Shown here one piece after another: positions 1 to 5,115 of a stretch of 5,115 nt of DNA. The notes under the pieces were generated by a model, which was not told the DNA's origin, made no database searches, and was given only the letters and a program-made list of their open reading frames with translations. This DNA comes from JBMTVT01 sp049451635 (GTDB lineage Bacteria; Bacteroidota; Bacteroidia; Flavobacteriales; Flavobacteriaceae): contig JBMTVT010000093.1 of assembly GCA_049451635.1 (NCBI GenBank), positions 1-5,115 on the forward strand. The letters are read 5' to 3'. A program made the position numbers and the translations under genes. Within the stretch, counting starts at the first letter, position 1; each line of letters starts with the position of its first letter.

Positions 1-26
1 GTTAAACGAATCTCCCAAAACTTTAA

Positions 27-1004
27 TTACTTTTTCCTGTCAATCACATAATTCACCATAAGTTGTAGTGAATTTTTATATTCAGAATCTGGATACGTAT
101 TAAGCAACTGCAATGCTTCTTCTTGGAAATCTTTCATTTTTTTTATGGCATAATCCAATCCACCATGGTCTTTTACAAATGCAATAACTTCTTTTACGCG
201 TTTTGCATCTTTGTTATGGTTTTTAATGGAGTTTATTAACCAATTTTTATCTTGTTTTGAAGCTTGGTTTAAAGCATAAATTAAAGGTAAGGTCATTTTT
301 TGCTCTTTAATATCAATGCCCGTGGGCTTTCCAATTTGCGTATCACCATAATCAAACAAATCATCTTTTATCTGAAAAGCCATACCAATAAGCTCTCCAA
401 ACTTTCGCATGGTCTCTACATGTTGTGATTCTGGCTTTACCGACGCAGCGCCCAAACTACAACACGCTGCTATTAAGGTTGCTGTTTTTTGACGAATGAT
501 TTCGTAATATACTTCTTCAGTAATATCTAGTTTTCTGGCTTTTTCAATTTGGAGTAGTTCGCCTTCGCTCATTTCACGAACCGCTATAGATATGATTTTA
601 AGTAAATCGAAATCATTATTATCAATGGACAACAACAAACCTTTTGATAGTAAAAAATCACCTATTAAAACGGCTATTTTGTTTTTCCAAAGGGCATTTA
701 CCGAGAAAAATCCACGACGTCTGTTACTGTCATCCACCACATCATCATGCACCAATGTTGCCGTATGTATTAACTCTATTACAGATGCCCCACGATAGGT
801 GCGCTCACTAACCTCGCCATTGGATACCATTTTTGACACCAAAAACACAAACATGGGTCGCATTTGTTTCCCTTTTCGGTTAACAATATAATGGGTAATT
901 CTATTAAGCAGAGCCACTTTACTGGACATGGAGAGTTGGAACTTTTGCTCGAAAAGATCCATTTCAAAAGCTATGGGCTGTTTTATTTGCTCTACTATTT
1001 TCAA
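27..1004 (-). CDS. Long-chain trans-polyprenyl diphosphate synthase (IspB-like), TTG start
   Basis: This 325-residue enzyme should add isopentenyl diphosphate units to an allylic primer to make the isoprenoid tail of menaquinone. Visible motifs: GKQMRP at 45-50 (substrate-binding K46 and R49), a first Asp-rich motif DDVVD at 87-91 followed by RRRG at 95-98, KT at 173-174, and a second Asp-rich motif DDLFD at 214-218 followed by GKPTGID at 225-231. The fifth residue before the first motif is Ala82, as in long-chain synthases, where short-chain enzymes carry a bulky aromatic. Flavobacteria typically contain MK-6, so a C30 product is likely, but length cannot be read from sequence. The codon at 1002-1004 is TTG. 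An in-frame TAA lies three codons upstream, and the next ATG (Met15) would remove the MKIVEQIKQPIAFE segment, which I recall as conserved in flavobacterial homologues. The gene follows rlmN by 31 bases and appears to have its own promoter at 1024-1053. Confidence 0.93.
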   Translation of the reverse strand: MKIVEQIKQPIAFEMDLFEQKFQLSMSSKVALLNRITHYIVNRKGKQMRPMFVFLVSKMVSNGEVSERTYRGASVIELIHTATLVHDDVVDDSNRRRGFFSVNALWKNKIAVLIGDFLLSKGLLLSIDNNDFDLLKIISIAVREMSEGELLQIEKARKLDITEEVYYEIIRQKTATLIAACCSLGAASVKPESQHVETMRKFGELIGMAFQIKDDLFDYGDTQIGKPTGIDIKEQKMTLPLIYALNQASKQDKNWLINSIKNHNKDAKRVKEVIAFVKDHGGLDYAIKKMKDFQEEALQLLNTYPDSEYKNSLQLMVNYVIDRKK

Positions 1005-1023
1005 TCTGTTAATTTAAGAAAGC

Positions 1024-1053
1024 CAAATATAAGTATTATGATTTATTAGCCAA
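1024..1053 (-). promoter_or_regulatory. Putative Bacteroidota promoter for the polyprenyl synthase
   Basis: On the minus strand a TTG (1053-1051) is followed after 19 bases by TATATTTG (1031-1024). This matches the Bacteroidota housekeeping pattern of TTG near -33 and TAnnTTTG near -7. Transcription would start near 1020, leaving about 15 untranslated bases before the TTG start codon. The -33 part lies inside the last codons of rlmN, so the synthase may be transcribed both with rlmN and by itself. This is a motif match only. Confidence 0.55.
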
Positions 1054-2076
1054 CTGCCCACAAGCAGCATCAATGTCTTTTCCTCTACTTCGTCTAACAG
1101 TTACTGTGATATTGTTTTTTTCTAAAACATCAACATACATATCCAAAGCTTGAGATTGGGCTTGTTGAAACTCGCCGTCATCAATAGGATTATACTCAAT
1201 AAGATTTACTTTACTTGGCGCAAATTTACAGAATTCCACTAAGGCATCTACATCTTTTCTTTGGTCGTTTATGCCATCCCAAACAACATACTCGTAAGTA
1301 ATTCTGTTTTTGGTTTTTACGTACCAATATTGCAGAGCCTCTCTTAAATCATTTAATGGAAACGTGGCATTAAAAGGCATGATAGATGTTCTCACCTCAT
1401 CTATAGCTGAGTGCAATGACACTGCAAGTTTAAACTTAACATCGTCATCTGCCATTTTTTTTATCATCTTGGGGACTCCAGATGTAGATACAACAATACG
1501 CTTAGGCGACATCCCCAAACCTTCATCTGAAGTAATTTTATCGATAGCTTTTATAACGTTATTGTAGTTCATAAGCGGTTCACCCATGCCCATAAATACA
1601 ATATTACTTAACGGGCGATTATAATAGAGCTTACTTTCGTTATCAATGGCCACTACTTGATCGTAAATTTCATCTGGGTTTAAATTTCGCATGCGTTTTA
1701 AACGCGCCGTGGCACAAAATTTACAATCTAAACTACACCCAACTTGACTGGATACACAGGCGGTTGTTCTTGTTTTAGTTGGGATTAAAACAGACTCCAC
1801 AATTAACCCATCATGCAAACGCACCGCATTTTTTACGGTACCATCGTTGCTTCGCTGCATCGTATCGACCTTTATGTGGTTGATAACAAAATTATCCTCG
1901 AGCATTTGGCGGGTTTCTTTTGAAATATTGGTCATATCCTCAAAAGTATGGGCAGATTTTTGCCATAGCCATTCATAAACCTGATTGCCACGAAAGGCTT
2001 TATCGCCTTGTTTTACAAAGAATTCCCGAAGTTGTTCTTTGGTTAACGCTCGTATGTCTTTTTTACTTGTTGCCAT
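1036..2076 (-). CDS. rlmN: Dual-specificity 23S rRNA A2503 / tRNA A37 C2-methyltransferase RlmN
   Basis: This cytoplasmic radical-SAM enzyme makes 2-methyladenosine at A2503 of 23S rRNA, in the peptidyl-transferase/exit-tunnel region, and at A37 of some tRNAs. Its 346 residues are a normal family length. The N-terminal part (about 1-90) carries the GDKAFRGNQVYEWLW accessory domain. The radical-SAM cluster motif is C114, C118 and C121 in CSLDCKFC. GMGEP at 163-167 is the SAM-binding segment. C107 matches the resolving cysteine (C118 in E. coli) and C339, in DAACGQL, matches the methyl-carrying cysteine (C355 in E. coli), so both ping-pong cysteines are present. Cfr, the C8-methylating resistance paralogue, shares this core; the gene context and N-terminal domain favour RlmN. 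The start is ATG at 2074-2076. The gene is separated from queA by a terminator and a 220-base gap, so it should have its own promoter. Confidence 0.96.
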   Translation of the reverse strand: MATSKKDIRALTKEQLREFFVKQGDKAFRGNQVYEWLWQKSAHTFEDMTNISKETRQMLEDNFVINHIKVDTMQRSNDGTVKNAVRLHDGLIVESVLIPTKTRTTACVSSQVGCSLDCKFCATARLKRMRNLNPDEIYDQVVAIDNESKLYYNRPLSNIVFMGMGEPLMNYNNVIKAIDKITSDEGLGMSPKRIVVSTSGVPKMIKKMADDDVKFKLAVSLHSAIDEVRTSIMPFNATFPLNDLREALQYWYVKTKNRITYEYVVWDGINDQRKDVDALVEFCKFAPSKVNLIEYNPIDDGEFQQAQSQALDMYVDVLEKNNITVTVRRSRGKDIDAACGQLANKS

Positions 2077-2084
2077 TAGTGATG

Positions 2085-2092
2085 CAAAAATA
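2085..2092 (-). promoter_or_regulatory. Putative -7 element upstream of rlmN
   Basis: TATTTTTG on the minus strand fits TAnnTTTG. It ends only 8 bases before the rlmN ATG, so a start at the usual distance would give an mRNA with about four leader bases or none. No TTG is present 17-23 bases upstream, which weakens the call. A promoter is expected somewhere in this gap because queA ends in a terminator. Confidence 0.4.
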
Positions 2093-2155
2093 GTGAAAGG
2101 TTTTACGATTTACGATTTTTGGTTTATGAATTATAAATTGATACTTGAATATGCA

Positions 2156-2234
2156 TTAGGGATTGCAATGGAAATCCTTTTGCTTTTGCAAAAGATTGTA
2201 ATGTAAAGCCCGACCGCACTTGTGCGGTAATGCC
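2156..2234. repeat. Structured intergenic element with imperfect half-repeats and two hairpins
   Basis: Two 17-base segments, 2161-2177 and 2194-2210, match at 14 of 17 positions (GATTGnAATGnAAAnCC pattern) and lie 33 bases apart in direct orientation. Between and partly over them is a hairpin: 2173-2183 pairs with 2188-2197 (AATC-C-TTTTGC against GCAAAAGATT, one bulged C, TTTT loop). After the second copy comes GCCCG and then a perfect 7-base inverted repeat ACCGCAC/GTGCGGT at 2213-2219 and 2222-2228. The layout resembles, from memory, an intergenic element repeated in many flavobacterial genomes (GATTGCA...GGAAATCC, a variable hairpin, then AAAGCCCGACC...GGTAACGCC). Dispersed copies cannot be shown from one window. 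The limits are approximate and the function unknown. Confidence 0.55.
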
Positions 2235-2260
2235 TTAAATAATAAAACAAATTAAGCACA

Positions 2261-2290
2261 ATAAAAAAGCCTTGATTTAACAAGGCTTTT
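2261..2290 (-). terminator. Rho-independent terminator of queA
   Basis: On the minus strand AAAAGCCTTG (2290-2281) pairs perfectly with CAAGGCTTTT (2274-2265) across a six-base loop. The second arm runs into a T tract (six T in all, 2268-2263). It begins seven bases after the queA stop codon. In the plus direction the tail has only four T, so it mainly serves queA. Confidence 0.88.
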
Positions 2291-2296
2291 AAGGAT

Positions 2297-3346
2297 TTAT
2301 AATATTAACATGGCATCGCCATAGCTGTAAAACTTGTACTTTTCCTTGACAGCTTCTTCATAAGCACGCTTAATAAAATCGTGACCTGCAAAGGCTGAAA
2401 CCATCATTAAAAGGGTTGATTTTGGGGTGTGGAAATTGGTAATCATGCAATTGGCAATACTGAAATCGTATGGAGGGAAAATGAATTTATTGGTCCACCC
2501 CTCAATTTCGTTTAACATACCGTTTGATGATACAGAGCTTTCTATAGCACGCATTGCTGTAGTACCAACTGCGCAAACACGTTTTTTATTTTTAATGCCA
2601 GTGTTTACTATTTCAACTGCTTTTTCATCAATTTTAAGTTCTTCGCTATCCATTTTGTGTTTGGACAAGTCTTCAACCTCAACAGGGTTAAACGTACCCA
2701 AACCAACATGTAACGTAACTTCAGCAAAATTAACGCCCTTAATTTCTAAACGCTTTAATAAGTGTTTAGAAAAGTGAAGACCAGCTGTTGGTGCTGCTAC
2801 GGCACCTTCATTTTTCGCAAAAATAGTTTGGTAGCGATCTTCATCTTCTGGCTCTACTGCTCTTTTTATATATTTAGGTAGCGGAGTTTCACCCAATTCG
2901 TTAAGTTTTAAACGGAATTCTCTGTAGGACCCATCATATAAAAAGCGTAGTGTACGGCCTCTAGAGGTTGTATTATCTATAACTTCTGCCACTAAAGTAT
3001 CATCATCTCCAAAGTATAGTTTGTTTCCAATTCTTATTTTACGAGCAGGATCCACTAAAACATCCCATAGGCGTTGTTCTTGATTTAATTCTCTTAATAA
3101 AAATACCTCGATTCTTGCACCTGTTTTTTCTTTATTACCATATAATCTAGCAGGAAAAACTTTAGTGTTGTTCAATATTAATACATCATCTTCATTGAAA
3201 TAATCTATAAGATCTTTGAACATTTTATGCTCGATAGTTTGGTCTTTTCTGTTTAAAACCATCAAGCGAGATTCATCTCTGTTCTCTGCCGGGTATTCTG
3301 CTAATAGTTCGTCTGGTAAATTAAAACCGAAGTGTGATAATTTCAT
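2297..3346 (-). CDS. queA: S-adenosylmethionine:tRNA ribosyltransferase-isomerase QueA
   Basis: QueA moves the ribosyl part of SAM onto 7-aminomethyl-7-deazaguanine already placed at wobble position 34 of tRNAs with GUN anticodons and rearranges it to epoxyqueuosine, the next-to-last step of queuosine synthesis. Its 349 residues are the family's usual length. Family blocks, in order: YPAENRDESRLMVL (18-31), LNNTKVFPARLYG (58-70), PLPKYIKR (155-162), FAKNEGAVAAPTAGLHF (176-192), LHVGLGTF (212-219), GTTAMRAIES (261-270), NFHTPKSTLLMMVSAFAG (304-321) and the C-terminal YKFYSYGDAMLI (337-348). All look intact. The ATG at 3344-3346 gives the expected MKLSHFGFNLPDELLAEYP start. It lies 83 bases after aroA, with a promoter match at 3383-3414 and a terminator right after its stop codon, so it can form a single-gene transcript. 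No other queuosine gene is in the window. Confidence 0.97.
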   Translation of the reverse strand: MKLSHFGFNLPDELLAEYPAENRDESRLMVLNRKDQTIEHKMFKDLIDYFNEDDVLILNNTKVFPARLYGNKEKTGARIEVFLLRELNQEQRLWDVLVDPARKIRIGNKLYFGDDDTLVAEVIDNTTSRGRTLRFLYDGSYREFRLKLNELGETPLPKYIKRAVEPEDEDRYQTIFAKNEGAVAAPTAGLHFSKHLLKRLEIKGVNFAEVTLHVGLGTFNPVEVEDLSKHKMDSEELKIDEKAVEIVNTGIKNKKRVCAVGTTAMRAIESSVSSNGMLNEIEGWTNKFIFPPYDFSIANCMITNFHTPKSTLLMMVSAFAGHDFIKRAYEEAVKEKYKFYSYGDAMLIL

Positions 3347-3382
3347 GTATTATTAAATTTTTTATTTTTTTCAACAAGGTTG

Positions 3383-3414
3383 CAAATATACAATCTCAGA
3401 ATAGGGGTTGTCAA
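3383..3414 (-). promoter_or_regulatory. Putative Bacteroidota promoter for queA
   Basis: On the minus strand a TTG (3414-3412, within CTTGACAA) is followed after 21 bases by TATATTTG (3390-3383), a full match to TTG-N17-23-TAnnTTTG. The predicted start near 3379 gives a leader of about 32 bases. That leader is A/T-rich with no Shine-Dalgarno sequence, as usual in Bacteroidota. No terminator is visible between aroA and this site, so read-through from aroA is also possible. Confidence 0.65.
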
Positions 3415-3429
3415 GTAAATGACTAATTA

Positions 3430-4659
3430 TTATTGGGTTATTTCAAATCCAATGGATTTTAAATCATCCCAAAAGGTTGGATAAGACTTTGAAACCACTT
3501 CTGCATCTTCAATATTTATAGATGCTTTGATTGCTAAAGGCGCAAATGCCATGGCCATTCTGTGATCGTTATAGGTGGCTATTGAAACCATTTCGTTTAT
3601 GGTTTTTGATGTTGCCAAATGCAACGATTCATTAGTGATTGTAACTTCGCCACCAAGTTTTTCAATTTCGGTTTTCAGGGCAACCAACCTATCGGTTTCT
3701 TTAATTTTAAGGGTGTGAAGTCCAGTTAAATTACAAGCCAACCCTAAAGCAAAACAAGTTACTGCTATGGTTTGGGCAATATCTGGTGAATTTGTTAGGT
3801 TGAATTCAATTGGCAATTTATGAATGACTTTTGATGCCTTTTTGATAATGATAGCGTTGTTTGAATAAGTGGTTTCAACACCAAAATGTTTATAGATGTC
3901 AACTAAAGCAGAATCACCTTGTAAAGAGTTTTCTTTATATGAGGATAAGGTTATTTGGGTTCCAACATCACTTAAAGCTACAATACTAAAATAGTAGGAT
4001 GCTGATGACCAATCGGATTCTACTACTAAGGTTTTTGGCTTAAGGTATTGGGTGTTTGGTTTAACGGTGATTGTGTTTCCAATAAATGAAGTCTCCAATC
4101 CAATTTCATCCAATAAACTCAAGGTCATGTTTATATATGGCACAGAAGTAATTTCGCCTTCCAAGGTTAATTCTATGCCATTTTCCAATTTTGATGCTAT
4201 GAGCAATAGCGCCGAAATATATTGGCTACTAACATTGGCTTTTAACGACACTTTATTATTAGTTAATTTTTTACCATTAATTTTTATTGGCGGAAAGCCC
4301 TCGTTTTCTTCATAAGTAATATCTGCTCCTAAATCTTGCAACGCTTCAACCAATATTTTAATGGGGCGTTCTTTCATACGCTTTGAACCCGTTAGCAAAA
4401 CCTCCTTACCTTCTTGTATTGAGAAATAAGCAGTAAGAAATCGCATGGCAGTACCTGCGTGATGTATGTCTACAATTTTTGAATTGGTGTTTAATGCTTT
4501 AGTCATTAAATTACTATCATCAGAATTTGATATATTTTCAAGTTTGAATTCAGGGTATAATGCCTGCAATAACAACAAACGATTAGATTCGCTTTTTGAT
4601 CCCGTGATTTTTATTGAAGATTGCTTCGCAATTTTAGATTTTTGAAGAGTGATGTTCAT
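3430..4659 (-). CDS. aroA: 3-phosphoshikimate 1-carboxyvinyltransferase (EPSP synthase)
   Basis: AroA transfers the enolpyruvyl group of PEP to shikimate-3-phosphate, the sixth shikimate-pathway step leading to chorismate. The 409 residues are slightly shorter than E. coli AroA (427). Visible motifs: GSKSESNR (20-27; K22, S23, R27 as in E. coli), HAGTAMRFL (67-75; PEP/glyphosate loop), RMKERPI (94-100; R94 matching E. coli R124), SSQ (144-146), SSASY (218-222), SPDIAQT (291-297; D293 matching the catalytic Asp313), KETDR (320-324; K320 and E321 matching K340 and E341), NDHRMAMAF (364-372; R367 matching R386) and K391 (matching K411). All these catalytic and substrate residues are present. The loop differs from the E. 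coli form: Asn94 is replaced by His67 and Pro101 by Phe74. The start is ATG at 4657-4659. The upstream gene's terminator ends only 11 bases before it, so aroA probably relies on a promoter overlapping that terminator. Confidence 0.97.
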   Translation of the reverse strand: MNITLQKSKIAKQSSIKITGSKSESNRLLLLQALYPEFKLENISNSDDSNLMTKALNTNSKIVDIHHAGTAMRFLTAYFSIQEGKEVLLTGSKRMKERPIKILVEALQDLGADITYEENEGFPPIKINGKKLTNNKVSLKANVSSQYISALLLIASKLENGIELTLEGEITSVPYINMTLSLLDEIGLETSFIGNTITVKPNTQYLKPKTLVVESDWSSASYYFSIVALSDVGTQITLSSYKENSLQGDSALVDIYKHFGVETTYSNNAIIIKKASKVIHKLPIEFNLTNSPDIAQTIAVTCFALGLACNLTGLHTLKIKETDRLVALKTEIEKLGGEVTITNESLHLATSKTINEMVSIATYNDHRMAMAFAPLAIKASINIEDAEVVSKSYPTFWDDLKSIGFEITQ

Positions 4660-4670
4660 TATTGTGTATT

Positions 4671-4696
4671 AAAAAACGCTTCTGAAAAGAAGCGTT
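4671..4696 (-). terminator. Rho-independent terminator of the MazG-like gene
   Basis: On the minus strand AACGCTTCT (4696-4688) pairs perfectly with AGAAGCGTT (4683-4675) around a TTTC loop and continues into T residues (4676-4671, the first two in the stem). It starts 16 bases after the stop codon of the MazG-like gene and ends 11 bases before the aroA ATG, so it separates the two transcripts. Confidence 0.82.
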
Positions 4697-4704
4697 CAAA
4701 TATA
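4697..4704 (-). promoter_or_regulatory. aroA: Putative -7 element for aroA, abutting the terminator
   Basis: TATATTTG on the minus strand is identical to the -7 elements placed upstream of queA and the polyprenyl synthase, and directly touches the terminator stem. Transcription would start near 4693, inside the first stem arm, giving a leader of about 33 bases. No TTG lies 17-23 bases upstream, so the -33 part is missing or degenerate. Confidence 0.42.
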
Positions 4705-4712
4705 CTTATAAA

Positions 4713-5039
4713 TTATTTTAATTTCTCGTTATTATGATGCCTATCGTGGTCGCGTTTTGTTTTCTTATCCATTCTTTTGTCAAATGCTTTTTGTAAATCG
4801 ACTCCTGTTTGGTTTGCTAAACACAATACTACAAATAAAACATCGGCAAGCTCCTCGCCTAAATCTTTGTCTTTATCGCTTTCTTTTTCGCTTTGTTCGC
4901 CATATCTGCGCGCAATAATTCTGGCTACCTCGCCAACTTCTTCGGTAAGTTGTGCCATGTTGGTAAGCTCGTTAAAATAACGAACACCGTGTTCGTTAAT
5001 CCAATCATCAACTATTTTTTGTGCGTTTTGTATGTTCAT
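4713..5039 (-). CDS. MazG-like (YpjD-type) nucleotide pyrophosphohydrolase
   Basis: This 108-residue protein belongs to the all-alpha NTP pyrophosphohydrolase (MazG-like) superfamily, whose members cleave (d)NTPs to NMP and pyrophosphate, usually as house-cleaning enzymes. The Mg-binding helices are visible: EEVGE at 33-37 (E33, E34, E37) and EELAD at 62-66 (E63, D66). The surrounding GVRYFNELTNMAQLTEEVGEVARIIARRYGEQS (18-50) and CLANQTGVDL (73-82) look like Bacillus YpjD. One MazG domain is present, the normal size for this branch. The linker between the metal motifs (51-60) is a run of charged residues (EKESDKDKDL), and the tail (92-108) is rich in Lys, Arg and His. The preferred substrate cannot be told from sequence. 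The ATG at 5037-5039 fits the family start. I see no TAnnTTTG element in the 76 bases upstream, so it is probably co-transcribed with the preceding gene. A terminator follows it. Confidence 0.88.
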   Translation of the reverse strand: MNIQNAQKIVDDWINEHGVRYFNELTNMAQLTEEVGEVARIIARRYGEQSEKESDKDKDLGEELADVLFVVLCLANQTGVDLQKAFDKRMDKKTKRDHDRHHNNEKLK

Positions 5040-5076
5040 TGCTGTATTTTTTAAAATTTTTTAAGGTGTGCTGCTT

Positions 5077-5115
5077 TTATTCCATTTCAATTTTATCTAT
5101 ATCCTTCATCAACCT
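5077..5115 (-). CDS. Possible 3' end of an unidentified upstream gene
   Basis: Reading the minus strand from the window edge, one frame stays open for 12 codons (RLMKDIDKIEME) and stops at TAA 5079-5077, which is 37 bases before the MazG-like ATG. A second frame stops at 5095-5093 (VDEGYR). Twelve codons are too few to identify a protein or to choose between the frames. A same-strand gene here would fit the close spacing and the lack of a visible promoter before the MazG-like gene. Confidence 0.3.
   Translation of the reverse strand, partial: RLMKDIDKIEME

Larger units (their letters stand above)
2077..2296. other. Non-coding gap between queA and rlmN
   Basis: This 220-base stretch has no credible gene. 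From the rlmN side it holds the putative -7 element (2085-2092), a two-copy 7-base tandem repeat TTTACGA (2102-2108 and 2109-2115), an AT-rich linker to about 2155, a structured element with two half-repeats and two hairpins (2156-2234), and the queA terminator (2261-2290). A plus-strand open frame crosses part of it but also overlaps the start of rlmN, and its predicted product resembles nothing I recognise. Confidence 0.8.

Noticed and set aside
1..26. Start of a further minus-strand gene after the polyprenyl synthase
   Set aside because: The 26 bases contain no ATG on the minus strand and are too short to show coding character or a terminator.
1036..2076. Cfr-type antibiotic-resistance methyltransferase
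   Set aside because: The radical-SAM core is shared, but the N-terminal domain, the housekeeping context and the flavobacterial neighbours fit chromosomal RlmN.
2097..2120. Tandem TTTACGA units as a microsatellite or CRISPR-like array
   Set aside because: Only two 7-base copies are present, with no spacers; it is too short to be more than local low complexity.
1985..2206. Plus-strand open frame of 73 codons crossing the rlmN start and the intergenic gap
   Set aside because: It overlaps the well-supported rlmN 5' end in antisense, and its later part translates AT-rich linker and repeat-like sequence with no recognisable protein character.
2427..2777. Plus-strand open frame of 116 codons inside queA
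   Set aside because: It lies wholly antisense to intact, highly conserved queA and shows no family motif; it is a by-product of the coding strand.
3347..3382. Possible preQ1 riboswitch in the queA leader
   Set aside because: The predicted leader is about 32 bases, nearly all A and T, with no GC stem or pseudoknot partner typical of preQ1 aptamers.
5045..5062. AT-rich palindrome (AAAATTTT core) before the MazG-like gene
   Set aside because: An A/T-only symmetry in an AT-rich leader is expected by chance, and no promoter element accompanies it.

Overview
The window is an AT-rich stretch of bacterial chromosome, almost certainly from the family Flavobacteriaceae (phylum Bacteroidota). Four things point there. 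The proteins read like flavobacterial orthologues. Start codons have A/T-rich leaders and no Shine-Dalgarno sequence. The TAnnTTTG -7 promoter element of Bacteroidota lies just upstream of four of the five genes. The gene order MazG-like, aroA, queA, rlmN, polyprenyl synthetase is, from memory, one seen in this family.

All five complete genes are on the minus strand, so transcription runs from high to low coordinates. In transcription order: a possible 3' end of an unidentified gene (5077-5115); a small MazG/YpjD-type nucleotide pyrophosphohydrolase (4713-5039) followed by an intrinsic terminator (4671-4696); aroA, EPSP synthase (3430-4659); queA, the queuosine-pathway ribosyltransferase-isomerase (2297-3346), with a good promoter and its own terminator (2261-2290); a 220-base non-coding gap with a structured, repeat-like element (about 2156-2234); rlmN, the radical-SAM rRNA/tRNA adenine C2-methyltransferase (1036-2076); and a long-chain trans-polyprenyl diphosphate synthase (27-1004) that begins with TTG and has a promoter inside the end of rlmN. 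Bases 1-26 lie downstream of that gene and hold nothing I can assign.

The genes are housekeeping. QueA and RlmN modify tRNA (positions 34 and 37) and, for RlmN, 23S rRNA, so both tune decoding. AroA leads to chorismate, the precursor of aromatic amino acids and of the menaquinone ring, while the polyprenyl synthase makes the menaquinone side chain. The MazG-like enzyme probably hydrolyses unwanted nucleotides.

I see no mobile element, CRISPR array, tRNA/rRNA gene, defence system or other clearly new system. The most unusual items are the intergenic element at 2156-2234, the overlap of a terminator with the putative aroA promoter, a TTG start, a nearly leaderless arrangement at rlmN, and an EPSP synthase whose glyphosate-contact loop lacks the usual proline.
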